A stretch of 64,000 nucleotides of DNA from JAPULR01 sp963665075 (GTDB lineage: Bacteria > Chloroflexota > Dehalococcoidia > Lucifugimonadales > GCA-2712585), in NCBI GenBank assembly GCA_963665075.1, contig OY762063.1, positions 620,001 through 684,000 on the forward strand, in the 5' to 3' direction. Positions 9,553-18,921 of this stretch are shown piece by piece. The number at the start of each line of letters is the position of its first letter. Positions within the stretch are counted from its first letter, which is position 1. A program made the position numbers and the translations under genes. A model generated the notes under the pieces. It was not told the origin of the DNA, did not search any database, and saw only the letters and a list, made by a program, of their open reading frames with translations.

Positions 9553-10221
9553 ATGACCTTCAGCCAGCAGGCGGAACAGAACACGAAAGACCTCCGCGCC
9601 GCCATTCTCCAACACCCCTTCGTAACCGGCATCGGCGACGGCTCCCTGGACGTGGAAAAGTTCAAGTTCTACGTCCGCCAGGACTATCTCTACCTCATCG
9701 ACTACAGCCGCGTCCTTGCCCTCGCCTCCGCTCGCGCCGACGCCCTGGACGAGATGAGCCGGTTCGCCCGCCTCCTCCACGAGACCCTCAACACCGAGAT
9801 GGAGCTCCACAGGGACTACTGCCGTCAGTTCGGCATCGGACGCCAGGAACTGGAGGAAACCCTCCCGTCCCCAACCACTACGGCCTACACCCAATTCCTC
9901 CTATCCGTCGCCAACAGCCGCTCCTTCCCGGAACTGGTCGCCGCGCTGCTGCCCTGCCAGTGGGGCTACTGGGAAATCGGCAGCCACCTGAACGCCCAAG
10001 GCCCGCCCCAACACGCCCCGCTATACGCCCAGTGGATAGAAATGTACGCCTCCGACGAATTCCACCAACTTGCCCTATGGGTACGCAACCTGGCCGATGA
10101 ACTGGCCGCCCGACACGGCCCCGCCACGTTGAAGCGCATGGAAGAAGTCTACGTTGCCAGTACGCGCTACGAGTACCTATTCTGGGAAGCCCCCTTCCAG
10201 GACGAATCATGGCCCGGCTAG
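9553..10221 (+). CDS. TenA/PqqC-like protein (first paralogue)
   Basis: A 222-residue all-helical TenA/thiaminase-II superfamily protein. Family members hydrolyse aminopyrimidines for thiamine salvage; others have unknown substrates. Landmarks are VRQDYLYL (Asp matching the pyrimidine-binding Asp of TenA), LPCQWGYWEIG (Cys nucleophile, CxxxY) and RYEYLFWE near the end (conserved Glu). An AGGAG site precedes the ATG. No thi genes lie nearby; the next gene is an Ldh2-type dehydrogenase. A second diverged paralogue lies at 19661-20320, so at least one may have moved away from thiamine salvage. Confidence 0.85.
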   Translation: MTFSQQAEQNTKDLRAAILQHPFVTGIGDGSLDVEKFKFYVRQDYLYLIDYSRVLALASARADALDEMSRFARLLHETLNTEMELHRDYCRQFGIGRQELEETLPSPTTTAYTQFLLSVANSRSFPELVAALLPCQWGYWEIGSHLNAQGPPQHAPLYAQWIEMYASDEFHQLALWVRNLADELAARHGPATLKRMEEVYVASTRYEYLFWEAPFQDESWPG

Positions 10222-10271
10222 ACTGAAATTAACGCCAACTCCCTCTCAAACCCAACCGGAGGACAAGAACC

Positions 10272-11324
10272 GTGCCCACCTTCCACCATGAATACTTGCA
10301 CAAAGTCTGCCGCTCAATCTTCGTCGCTATGGGCGCAACTTCCGAGGAAGCGGAGGTCGTCTCGACCCACGTAGTTAAGGCCAACCTCGTGGGCCACGAC
10401 TCCCACGGCGTCATCCAGGTTCCCGTCTACGCCCAGCGCATCCGCGTAGGACACATCGTCCCCCGCGCACCCTTCGAGATTGAGGACGAAACCCCCACCA
10501 CAGCCAGAATCAACGGCAACTGGGGCTTCGGCTACGTCGTCACCGAACGCGCCATGGAAATGGCTATCGACAAGGCCAAGACCAACGGCGTAGCCGCCAT
10601 GACCGTCTACCAGCAAAGCCACATCGGACGCCTCGGCGACTACCCCACAATGGCCTCCGACGCCGGCATGATCGGCCTCATCACCGCCAATTCCGGCCAG
10701 GGGCCGAAGGGCGTCGCTCCCTTCGGCGGCAGCGACCGTCGCCTCGGCACCAACCCCCTCTCCATCGCCATCCCCAGCAACCTCGAAGGCACCGTCCTCC
10801 TGGACATGGCGACCAGCGCCGTCGCCTCCGGCAAGATAAGCCTCGCCCTCAACCGCAACCAGCAGATACCAGACTCCTGGGTGGTAGACCGCCACGGTCA
10901 CCCCACCACCGACCCTCAGGATTACGAAGACGGCGGCGCAATTCTGCCCCTCGGCGCCGACCAGGGGCACAAGGGCTATGGCCTCTCCTTCATAGTGGAA
11001 GTGCTCTCCGGCCTTCTCACAGGCCTGGGCTTCGGCGTCGATCCCCACGGACGCCACAACGACGGCTGCTTCATCGCAGTCTTCAACGTCGCCGCCTTCC
11101 GCCCCCTGGAAGAGTTCAAGTCCAGCGTGGACGACTTCGCGAAGTTCGTCAAAGCCTCTCCGCCCGCCGAGGGTTTCCAGGAAGTCCTCTACCCCGGCGA
11201 AATCGAATGGCGCACGGAAAACCAGCGCCGCCGCGAAGGAATCTTCGTCGAAGACGCCACCTGGCAAGACATCTGGTCCCTCGTCAAAGACTTAGGCATC
11301 GAAGACGAAGTCGGCGCTCCATAA
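10272..11324 (+). CDS. Malate/L-lactate/ureidoglycolate dehydrogenase family (Ldh2) oxidoreductase
   Basis: A 350-residue NAD(P)-dependent dehydrogenase of the Ldh2/MDH2 fold. The start is GTG with GGAGGA about 8 bases upstream. The N-terminal HDSHGV motif (catalytic His region), HIGRLGDYP, PFGGSDRRLGTNP and DQGHKGYGLS are characteristic. Substrates in the family include malate, sulfolactate, ureidoglycolate and 2,3-diketogulonate, and the sequence alone does not choose among them. Glycolate oxidase and, farther away, ureidoglycolate lyase make a 2-hydroxy acid or ureide substrate plausible. Confidence 0.88.
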   Translation: MPTFHHEYLHKVCRSIFVAMGATSEEAEVVSTHVVKANLVGHDSHGVIQVPVYAQRIRVGHIVPRAPFEIEDETPTTARINGNWGFGYVVTERAMEMAIDKAKTNGVAAMTVYQQSHIGRLGDYPTMASDAGMIGLITANSGQGPKGVAPFGGSDRRLGTNPLSIAIPSNLEGTVLLDMATSAVASGKISLALNRNQQIPDSWVVDRHGHPTTDPQDYEDGGAILPLGADQGHKGYGLSFIVEVLSGLLTGLGFGVDPHGRHNDGCFIAVFNVAAFRPLEEFKSSVDDFAKFVKASPPAEGFQEVLYPGEIEWRTENQRRREGIFVEDATWQDIWSLVKDLGIEDEVGAP

Positions 11325-11396
11325 ACCATCGCGGATGCCCAATATGAAACGACGCCAGTCGGCAAATCGGAAGCTCAACCGAATCAGGTGAAGCCA

Positions 11397-12770
11397 ATGA
11401 AGACTCCGAATCAAACCCAACCCCAAGCCATATCTCAAAAGGCTGCCTCCGAAATCGCCGCCACCGTTCGACGGCTTATCAAGGCCGGCGACCCTCAGTC
11501 AGCCTGGGAGCATCTCAGAAACCTGCATCCCGCCGACGTTGCATCTATCCTGAGTTCCCTTCCCAGGGGCAGCCGCGATTCCCTCATCAACATCATGTCC
11601 CCGGAAACCGCCGCCTGGATATTCCAGCAGTTGAACCCCCTCGCCGCGGGCCGAGTCGCGGCGCGCATAGGCGCACGCACGCTGTCAACCGTCGTAGGCA
11701 GGCTCCACCCCAGAGAGGCCCTGACCCTTCTCCAGGTCATACCCGTCTTCAAGGCGCGAGAAGTGGCCCAGGAACTGCCGGAGGAAGCCGTTGACGAAGT
11801 CATCCTTGGGCAGCCCGACACCGCAGGCGATCTGATGATTACCCAGTTCCCTTCGGTTGATTCCCAGGTCGCCGCACAGGACGCCAAGGACTCCCTACAT
11901 GATATGGGCGAGTTGCGCCGCAAGTTCACCGCGGTTTTCATTACCAACCAAGATGGACAGGTAACCGGCCAAATCTCTCTGGTAGAACTGGCCGTCGCAC
12001 AGCCGGATGCGTCGGTCTCGGAAATCTCCGAACCCGTCATCGCAACCGTCGCCGTCGACACCCCCTCCGCCGAATGCGCTCGCCTGAGACGCCACTACAA
12101 CCTGACGCAGCTGCCGGTGGTGGAAGACGGCAAACTGGTGGGCGTCATACCCATAGAGTCCCTGCTCAGCGCCGTGGTGGAGGAAGACACCCGGCAGATG
12201 CTGCAAGTCGCCAACGTCTCAGGAGAAGCCGTCGACGCTCCCCTTTCCGCCTCCATCCGTACCCGCTTACCCTGGCTCACCGTAAATCTTGGCACGACTT
12301 TCCTGGCCGCCGCGACGGTTTCTATGTTTGAAACCACGCTGGCGCAGGTGGTGGTTCTAGCCGCCTTCCTGCCGGTGGTCGCAGGACAGGGAGGCATCGG
12401 CGGCACCCAAACCCTCACTCTGATAGTCCGGGCCATCGCGTTGGGCGAACTCGTGGGCGTGGTGGCGTGGCGTCTTCTGGTGCGCGAAGCCCTGCTTGGT
12501 CTTTTCCACGGCATATTCCTAGCCATACTTGTCGCCGCCATCGCCCTGGTTTGGCAGCAGAACCTGGGCCTCGCCCTCGTATTGGCGGCGGCAATGCTGG
12601 GCAACATGATAATCGCCGGCACCGTGGGCGCCGCAATTCCCCTCTTTCTACGCAGGGTCGGAATCGACCCGGCCGTGGCCTCGGCTGTAATGGTCACCAC
12701 CATAACGGACGTTTTCGGATTCCTGCTATTCCTCGGAATCGCCACCGCCGCCATCGGCCTGATTCAATAG
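11397..12770 (+). CDS. mgtE: Magnesium transporter MgtE
   Basis: MgtE is a Mg2+ channel gated by its cytosolic domains. The order is standard: N-terminal superhelical domain (about residues 30-130, with LHPADVASILSSLP), a CBS pair (about 130-260) and five transmembrane helices from about residue 285. The membrane part includes the GGIGGTQTLTLIVRAIALGE motif, close to the family GxxGxQ pore signature, and a Gly/Ala-rich final segment. I start at ATG 11397 because AGGTGA lies at the right distance; GTG at 11388 would add three residues. No long leader for a Mg riboswitch exists, since the preceding gene ends about 70 bases upstream. Confidence 0.94.
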   Translation: MKTPNQTQPQAISQKAASEIAATVRRLIKAGDPQSAWEHLRNLHPADVASILSSLPRGSRDSLINIMSPETAAWIFQQLNPLAAGRVAARIGARTLSTVVGRLHPREALTLLQVIPVFKAREVAQELPEEAVDEVILGQPDTAGDLMITQFPSVDSQVAAQDAKDSLHDMGELRRKFTAVFITNQDGQVTGQISLVELAVAQPDASVSEISEPVIATVAVDTPSAECARLRRHYNLTQLPVVEDGKLVGVIPIESLLSAVVEEDTRQMLQVANVSGEAVDAPLSASIRTRLPWLTVNLGTTFLAAATVSMFETTLAQVVVLAAFLPVVAGQGGIGGTQTLTLIVRAIALGELVGVVAWRLLVREALLGLFHGIFLAILVAAIALVWQQNLGLALVLAAAMLGNMIIAGTVGAAIPLFLRRVGIDPAVASAVMVTTITDVFGFLLFLGIATAAIGLIQ

Positions 12771-12820
12771 GCCTTAACGTCTGTCATCGAGGGCGTCGCG
12801 AAGAGTTGCGTTGCCCTCCA

Positions 12821-13228
12821 CTATGCGTTGGCTGCATCATCCTGTTTCGTGATTAACGGGTCGCTCATCGCCGCAACGAGAAGCGCAAGGGCAGACGGCA
12901 GATAGAATATGCCTATCGTGAAAATGGCCAGAACGCAGAATCCCAGCAACAACACAACCGGACCCCACAGCAAAGTCGTGCGGATTACCCGTCTCTTGTG
13001 GCTGAAGAGAATAGCCGTTAAGCCGCTGCCGGTAAGCAGAATTGGCACAAGCAAAAGGGCTAAGACCCAAATGCCGTTCACCTCAATCAACGTGGCCGAA
13101 GTGCGGACAGCCTCCGCCGCCGGTTCGCCCTCAAGGACTGGGGTTACTGACTCGCCGCTGTACGTCGGCCAGAAGACCAGGAACAGGCCCGCGCCCCAAG
13201 CCAGCAGATGAGCGGCCCATGCGGACAC
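12821..13228 (-). CDS. Small predicted membrane protein, unknown function
   Basis: About 135 residues with three hydrophobic segments (HLLAWGAGLFLVFW, the VLALLLVPILLTGSGL region and VVLLLGFCVLAIFTIGIF). I do not recognise a family. The frame opens farther upstream to 13372, but that part overlaps the ribosome-binding site of the divergent NHL gene and reads as low-complexity Arg/Gly sequence. I therefore place the start tentatively at GTG 13228, just before the first hydrophobic segment. No good ribosome-binding site supports any start. The gene converges with mgtE. Confidence 0.55.
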   Translation of the reverse strand: MSAWAAHLLAWGAGLFLVFWPTYSGESVTPVLEGEPAAEAVRTSATLIEVNGIWVLALLLVPILLTGSGLTAILFSHKRRVIRTTLLWGPVVLLLGFCVLAIFTIGIFYLPSALALLVAAMSDPLITKQDDAANA

Positions 13229-13371
13229 TTTTGAAATTCTGCCAGATCTCAACCGCCTACCCCTTAACGAGCCTGTTTCTCCGCCCCCTGGCAAACCCTT
13301 GGTATATCGCCATTGATAGAGTACCATTCCTCCCAATGACAGACCATTCCCGAACCCAAGGAGGCGCGCCA

Positions 13372-14298
13372 ATGACCACCGTAGGCTCCAGCAAGTACAC
13401 CTATGAACTCGTGGAGGACTGGGCCAAGTTTCCCGACGGCATGAGCTTCGGCTGGCCCGCCTCCGTCGCCACCGACTCCAAGGACCGCGTCTACGTGTTC
13501 CAGCGAGAGAAGCAGCCGCCCGTCATTGTCTTCGACCGCAACGGCAACTACCTCACGGGCTGGGGCGTCGACGCTATGGCAGGCCCCCACCACATATACA
13601 TCGCCGACGACATCGTATATCTGGTGGACAGGGAAGACTGCGTCGTCCTTCGATACACCCTCGACGGCAAGCCCCTGCAGGTCATCGGCGCCCGCGGCCA
13701 AGCCTCCGATACCGGCATCGGCCCCGACTTCGACAACGAAAACGACCTGCCTCCTCACGCCGCTGGCCCCTTCAACTACCCCACCAAATTTGTCCCCGCG
13801 CCGAACGGCGACGTGTATGTGTCCGACGGCTACCAGAACAGCCGCGTCCACCGCTTCACCGCCGACGGCAAGCTCAAGCATTCGTGGGGTCAGCCCGGCA
13901 AGTCCGGCCCCTACGACCTGCATCTGCCCCACAGCGTCCTCGTCACCGACGACGAACGGGTCTATGTCTGCGACCGGGAGAACCACCGCGTCCAGGTCTA
14001 CGACGCCGAAGGTTCCCACCTCGCTTCCTGGGACAACGTCCGGCGCCCTATGGACATCGCCGTCGACTCCGAGGGCGTCTTCTACGTATCCGAAGTCTAC
14101 GTTGAGCAGGATAGCCTGGGACGGCTGGACCTCCTTCCCGTTGGCGAGCACCGCGTCAGCGTTCTGGACGAAAACGGCTCCATTCTATGCCGTTGGGACG
14201 CGGCTCTGGCTCACGGGATCTGGGTGGACAGCCGCGGCGACGTTTATCTGGCGGCGTCGGAAGCGCAAGCAGTCCACAAATACGTCAAGCAGACCTGA
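13372..14298 (+). CDS. NHL-repeat beta-propeller protein
   Basis: A 308-residue protein built of NHL-type blades: repeated units of the kind DSKDRVYVFQR, PNGDVYVSDGYQNSRVHRF, DDERVYVCDRENHRVQVYD and DSEGVFYVSEVY. It resembles bacterial relatives of peptidyl-alpha-hydroxyglycine alpha-amidating lyase, which act on amide or ureide substrates, but the fold is also used for binding only. AGGAGG lies before ATG 13372, which settles the start; there is no signal peptide, so it is probably cytoplasmic. The longer upstream frame is not coding. It converges with the aldolase/SDR gene. Confidence 0.85.
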   Translation: MTTVGSSKYTYELVEDWAKFPDGMSFGWPASVATDSKDRVYVFQREKQPPVIVFDRNGNYLTGWGVDAMAGPHHIYIADDIVYLVDREDCVVLRYTLDGKPLQVIGARGQASDTGIGPDFDNENDLPPHAAGPFNYPTKFVPAPNGDVYVSDGYQNSRVHRFTADGKLKHSWGQPGKSGPYDLHLPHSVLVTDDERVYVCDRENHRVQVYDAEGSHLASWDNVRRPMDIAVDSEGVFYVSEVYVEQDSLGRLDLLPVGEHRVSVLDENGSILCRWDAALAHGIWVDSRGDVYLAASEAQAVHKYVKQT

Positions 14299-14305
14299 AC
14301 GCCGC

Positions 14306-16366
14306 CTACCTCGGAAACGCGTCCGACAGCCCAGCGTCCACCGGCAGCATCGCCCCCGTCGTCTTCGACGCCCGCGGCCCGGCCAGAAACAACACCGCCT
14401 CCGCCACGTCCTCCGCCGTCACGCTCCGCTTCAGCAGATTCCGCCGTCGGTAGAAATCCTCCAGCCCCTCGATGCTGACGCCGTGGGCGCTGGCGCGCAT
14501 CTCCTTTACCTCCGCCGACCACAGGTTGGAACCCCGGAACACCGCGTCCGGGTTCACCACGTTGACCCGAATCCCATACTCGCCGTTCTCTATCGCTAGC
14601 ACCCGCGCCATCTGCACCTCCGCCGCCTTCGACGCGCTGTAGGCCCCGAAGTCCTTCCCCGGCGACGGCACGTTCTTCGTCCCAACGAACACCAGGCTGC
14701 CGCCCATGCCCTGCCGCCGCATCAACGAAACCGCCTCCCGCGCCACCAGGAAATGCCCCGTGGAGTTGATGTCCATTGCCCGCTGCCAATCCTTCAGGCT
14801 CAACTCGTGGATGGCCCCCACCGGAGCGATGCCCGCGTTGGACACCACCACGTCCAACCCCCCGTATTCCAGTCGCAGACGATTGAAGGCGTCCGCCACC
14901 TGCTGCGGATTCGTAACGTCCATGTTGACCGCTAACGCTCGTCCAATTCCCTGACTATCCACAATCCCCTGAGCCACGGCATCCGCCCCCTCCGCGTCGA
15001 TGTCCGACACCACCACGTGCGCGCCTTCCGCCGCCAGCCGCTCCGCAATCGCCTTCCCTATCCCGTGGGCCGCGCCTGTCACCAGCGCGACCTGGCTGGA
15101 AAGTTCGCCGCCGGAAGCGGCCAGCGTCAGCTTGTACAACTCCATCGGCCAGTATTCCACGTCGTAGGAGTCCTTGTCAGACAGCGACGCGTACTCCCCC
15201 ACCGCCTGCGCCGACTTGATGACGCTGATAGTGTGATGATAGATGTCCCCCGCGATGAGCGCCGCCTTGGCGTCCTTCCCCGTAGACCACATCCCCACGC
15301 CGCGAACCAGAATCACCCGCGGGTGTGGATCCAACATCGGATGTTGCCCGTCCGCGTTCGCCTGATACCATCCCTCGTAGTCGGAAACGTATCGGTCAAC
15401 GGCCCCCGGTAGATGCCCTGATAGATACTCAAGCGTCGGCGACTCCCCCGACTCCATCCACAGCGGCTTAATCTTCGTCTGAAGCGTATGATCCGGCGTC
15501 GCCGGGCCGACCTGGCTGAGCGTCGCCCCTTCCGCAGAGTTCACGAACTCCATCACGTCCGGGCTGTCGTCGTACCTCAAAACCATCGACTGGGAACGAC
15601 TTACCAGCCCCCGGACGACGGGCGCCAGCCCCGCCGCCAACCTCCGGCGCTCATCCTCCGCCAGGACTCCCTCTTCCCCCACGGAAAAAATCGTCCTTCC
15701 CTTGGCCTTCTCCTCCACGTACTCAGCCGCCGTATCCACCAGGTTCAGATGCTTCAGGTACGCCTCCTTCGCCGTGTCGCCCCAGGTGAACAGCCCGTGG
15801 TTCACCAGAATCACCCCGTCCACGTCCGGGTTCTCCCGCACCCGCTGCCCCACCAGCTTGGAAAGCGCGAAGCCGGGACGCAGGTACTCAACGATGGCCG
15901 CCCTGTCCCCGTACACCTTCTTCAAAAGCTCATCTGAGTCGCGAGTGTTAGTCAGAGAGACGATAGCGTCGGCGTGGGAGTGGGCCACGCTGTGGTACGG
16001 AAGGAAGGCGTGCAGCAACGTCTCGATGGATGGACGCGGCGACGTCGGGTCTATCATGCACTGGGCCAGGTAAGCGACCATTTCGTCGTCGGACATTGCA
16101 TCCCGGTCGAACAGGACCAGCACGTCCTCCATATCCAGGCTGGGGAATTGCTCAGGTACAATGGTCTTCAGGTCGGATCCAGACCCCTTGACCGTCATCG
16201 CCTCCACCTCTCGCCCCCGAAAGTCCTTCAGCTTTGTCTTGATGGAAGTGTTGCCGCCTCCCCAGACCACCAGGGAGGTATCCGCGCCGATCAACCGGCT
16301 CTGGTAAACCAGCAAGTCCATTTCGTCCTTGCCTTCAGCTTCGGAATCCGACCATCTATGGGGCAT
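14306..16366 (-). CDS. Bifunctional class II aldolase / short-chain dehydrogenase
   Basis: A 686-residue two-domain enzyme of the kind seen as rhamnulose-phosphate aldolase/lactaldehyde dehydrogenase fusions. The N-terminal class II aldolase (to about residue 400) has GGGNTSIK, the zinc ligands in SHADAIV and NHGLFTWGDT. The C-terminal SDR domain has TGAAHGIGKAIAERL (cofactor loop), NAGIAPVG and the catalytic YSASK. It probably cleaves a phosphorylated deoxy-sugar and processes the aldehyde. I choose ATG 16366 because GAGGTG lies just before it; ATGs at 16402 and 16384 are also possible. Confidence 0.88.
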   Translation of the reverse strand: MPHRWSDSEAEGKDEMDLLVYQSRLIGADTSLVVWGGGNTSIKTKLKDFRGREVEAMTVKGSGSDLKTIVPEQFPSLDMEDVLVLFDRDAMSDDEMVAYLAQCMIDPTSPRPSIETLLHAFLPYHSVAHSHADAIVSLTNTRDSDELLKKVYGDRAAIVEYLRPGFALSKLVGQRVRENPDVDGVILVNHGLFTWGDTAKEAYLKHLNLVDTAAEYVEEKAKGRTIFSVGEEGVLAEDERRRLAAGLAPVVRGLVSRSQSMVLRYDDSPDVMEFVNSAEGATLSQVGPATPDHTLQTKIKPLWMESGESPTLEYLSGHLPGAVDRYVSDYEGWYQANADGQHPMLDPHPRVILVRGVGMWSTGKDAKAALIAGDIYHHTISVIKSAQAVGEYASLSDKDSYDVEYWPMELYKLTLAASGGELSSQVALVTGAAHGIGKAIAERLAAEGAHVVVSDIDAEGADAVAQGIVDSQGIGRALAVNMDVTNPQQVADAFNRLRLEYGGLDVVVSNAGIAPVGAIHELSLKDWQRAMDINSTGHFLVAREAVSLMRRQGMGGSLVFVGTKNVPSPGKDFGAYSASKAAEVQMARVLAIENGEYGIRVNVVNPDAVFRGSNLWSAEVKEMRASAHGVSIEGLEDFYRRRNLLKRSVTAEDVAEAVLFLAGPRASKTTGAMLPVDAGLSDAFPR

Positions 16367-16490
16367 GAAACACCTCTGCGTCATGTTTGCCAAGCCCGCC
16401 AATTTCCAGTCAAGGAAAGGCGAGGCTCAAATTACGTTCAAGTATATGAGCCGATCTGAAATTGGGCAACGCCGCCCTGTAACCGGCACA

Positions 16491-16526
16491 AAAGAAGAGG
16501 GCCCGGGATTGTCCCGGGCCCTCTTT
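16491..16526 (-). terminator. Rho-independent terminator of the first binding lipoprotein gene
   Basis: A perfect 14-bp stem (16495-16508 with 16512-16525, core GGGCCCGGGA) and a 3-base loop, followed on the minus strand by CTTTTG. It lies about 20 bases beyond the stop at 16548. Confidence 0.85.
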
Positions 16527-16547
16527 GAATCGCTTGGATTCGAAGGT

Positions 16548-18719
16548 CTATTGGTACACGGGGACGGTGAACTCGTGGTAGCGAATCGGTCCCATGTGCA
16601 ACAGGTTAACCTTGTACTCCGACACTATTGCCGGGTTGTAGATGGCGGCGTCGAAGACCCACACCAGCGGAATGCTGATGGCGTTGTCGACCCACCAGTC
16701 GCCGAATGCCTGGGCGAGCTTGTTCCGCTCACCTATGTCGGTCGTCTTCCGGCAATTGTACTTGAACTCGGAGATTTCCTCATGCTCGCGGTATCCGCCG
16801 CCGTCGTCATACCACCAGAACTCTACGGCGGTGCATATCGGGTCAAGGGACGGGGAGCCGATTATCATCCGGTTGGCTCCAGGCTCGCGGCCCAGCCAGC
16901 GAGTGAGGGAACCCTCCCTCTGTTCCACAGTGGCGTTCACGCCGATAACTTCCCAGTATTCCTTCAGCTTAATGGCGATGTCGCAGTTCTCGGTGAAACT
17001 GCTGGTGGGGCTGCAGGCCAGGGTGGTATCAAAGCCCTCGGGGAAGTTGCTCTGGGCCATGAAGTTCTGGGCCTTCTCGACGTTGTAGTCGTAGGGCCAG
17101 CCGCCATCTTTGCCGGTCTTGCCTTCGCGGTTGGGGTAGGGCGCCCATTCGTCCTTGAAGTCATCGCGCCAGGGCGGGAAGTAGTCAACCAGCGGGAAGG
17201 TGTCTCCCGCGAAGAAACCCAGGTCGATTTCGTCCCTGTCAATGGCGTGGTTCAGGGCCAGCCTGACGTTGACGTCCCTGAGCGGGTCGTTGGGATCATG
17301 GCCTGGGTTGGGGCCACACTCGCGACCGCCTGGGGGCGGCATGGGCGGGTCGCCAAAGCAGGCGTTGTTCTCCCGGAAATAGACCAGCCGCAGATGCGGA
17401 TGTCGCCCGGGAAGAGTGCTCCTCGATACCACAAGTCCCGCGACTGCCGCCTGGTCGTAAAGGTCCCGCGGCACGTTGCCCACATGGGCCTCCTGCTGTA
17501 TCAACTGAGCCAGTCGGGTGGCGGGTTCCTTGATGAACCTTCCCTCCAGTTCGTGGAACATGGGGGTCTGGCGCCAATGGTCTTCCACGCGCTCGTGGAC
17601 GACGCCTTCGTTAATCCTCAGGGAAATGTAGCTCCACGGTCCGGTGCCTACCGGATCGTCGATGTACCCGTCCTCGCCGTCAACGGCTTCCCAGTGGTCG
17701 CGGCTGATGATGCCGGTCTCCCACTCCTCGGAGAGCAGGAAGGCGATGTCCAGGTTGATGTGGGGCAAGTCCAGCCGGATCTGGTGGGGCGTAACCGCGA
17801 CCCACTTATCCGGCGTGTCCAACCTGCCGGCCCAGGTTTCGGGCCTTCGCGTCTTGGTTGTCCCCTTGCCGGTCAGGAGTTCAAAGCCTAGGGTCACGTC
17901 GTCGGCGTCGAACAAAATGTCCATAGGCTCGGCGTTACGGTAGAATGGAACGTCGTCCCGCAGGTTGAACGTCCACGTCTTGCCGTCCTCGCCCACGCCC
18001 CAGTCGGTGGCCATTTCCGGCTGTTCGTCGTTGGTCCGATAATGCCGTCCCACCAAGTGGTCGTAGATGGGCATTATCTTCTCCGTGGTCTGGCTGGCGG
18101 CGTAAGGAATGGTGAACTGGTCCGCCGGGGGCGGAATTACCACAACCAGCCTTGAGGCTACGGGAACCTTCGGCGCCATCGTCGGCGTGGGAGCCGGCGT
18201 AGGCACTGCCGTCGGTGCGGGCGTCATCACGGGGGCGGGCGTGGGCACTGCCGCCTTCACGATGCGCTCGATGTCCGCCTGGGTCAACGGCTCTTGCTGA
18301 CCTGCGGCGGCCGCGGCCACCGCGTCTGCGATTGCGGCAGCAACGTCTTCCTGGCTCACGCCTTCGGCGGCTGCCGCCATGACTGCGCTGTCAACCATCG
18401 CCTGAACGTCGGAGGCGGAGATGCCTTCCGGCACGTTCTGAGCAACCGCGCCTTCGATGAGCGTGCGAATCTCGTCCTCAGAGAGAGGCGGCGCCAACTG
18501 CGCGAGTTCAGCGCGGATTCCTTCCTGGATTTGCGCGGCCATGGCAGAGCCGATGGCGCTTACCGCTTCCATGTCTATGGCCGCGGGCGCCGGCGCCGGC
18601 GCGGGCGGCGGCTCGGGCGTTTCTTCTTCACCGCAAGCCGCGATGATGACGCTCAGCCCTAACAAACACGCCAACACGAGGGAAATCTTCCAATCTAGTA
18701 GTCTACGAGGTAAGGTCAA
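16548..18719 (-). CDS. Oligopeptide-type ABC substrate-binding lipoprotein (family 5) with helical stalk
   Basis: A 723-residue SBP_bac_5 (DppA/OppA-like) protein, expected outside the membrane as a lipoprotein. The signal ends in LSVIIAAC (lipobox). Then comes an unusual Ala-rich region of about 100 residues with three similar units (LSEDEIRTLIEGAV, ISASDVQAMVDSAV, LTQADIERIVKAAV), a Pro/Ala/Thr linker, and the binding domain with DWGVGEDGKTWTFNLRDDVPF, DPVGTGPWSY and VRLALNHAIDRDEI. I start at TTG 18719, which has GGAGG upstream; the frame itself runs further. No permease or ATPase genes are adjacent, so the transporter partner must be elsewhere. Confidence 0.9.
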   Translation of the reverse strand: MTLPRRLLDWKISLVLACLLGLSVIIAACGEEETPEPPPAPAPAPAAIDMEAVSAIGSAMAAQIQEGIRAELAQLAPPLSEDEIRTLIEGAVAQNVPEGISASDVQAMVDSAVMAAAAEGVSQEDVAAAIADAVAAAAAGQQEPLTQADIERIVKAAVPTPAPVMTPAPTAVPTPAPTPTMAPKVPVASRLVVVIPPPADQFTIPYAASQTTEKIMPIYDHLVGRHYRTNDEQPEMATDWGVGEDGKTWTFNLRDDVPFYRNAEPMDILFDADDVTLGFELLTGKGTTKTRRPETWAGRLDTPDKWVAVTPHQIRLDLPHINLDIAFLLSEEWETGIISRDHWEAVDGEDGYIDDPVGTGPWSYISLRINEGVVHERVEDHWRQTPMFHELEGRFIKEPATRLAQLIQQEAHVGNVPRDLYDQAAVAGLVVSRSTLPGRHPHLRLVYFRENNACFGDPPMPPPGGRECGPNPGHDPNDPLRDVNVRLALNHAIDRDEIDLGFFAGDTFPLVDYFPPWRDDFKDEWAPYPNREGKTGKDGGWPYDYNVEKAQNFMAQSNFPEGFDTTLACSPTSSFTENCDIAIKLKEYWEVIGVNATVEQREGSLTRWLGREPGANRMIIGSPSLDPICTAVEFWWYDDGGGYREHEEISEFKYNCRKTTDIGERNKLAQAFGDWWVDNAISIPLVWVFDAAIYNPAIVSEYKVNLLHMGPIRYHEFTVPVYQ

Positions 18720-18921
18720 AATAGCCACCTCCTCAATTTGAATTTGTTGGCAAGCCCGCCGCAAGCGGCGAACCCACCCTTGACACCTGGCAATCCGCTA
18801 CATCCTAAAAGCCTTGCTTGCCTTTGTCAATGCCTTGTTTTAGGTGCGTGGATGTGAGACAGTGCACTTAGGCGTTCTGACCCAGGCGTCAAATCAGGTC
18901 AAACTTGCCCAGGAGCAGCAA

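Noticed and set aside
11325..11396. Magnesium riboswitch before mgtE
   Set aside because: The 72-base gap is too short for an M-box and shows no matching structure.
12788..12816. GAGGGC...GCCCTC inverted repeat after mgtE as a terminator
   Set aside because: The stem is only six pairs with a long loop and no T-run on either strand.
13042..13371. Upstream extension of the NHL-repeat protein
   Set aside because: Low-complexity sequence before a perfect AGGAGG-ATG start at 13372; the extension overlaps the opposite small membrane gene.
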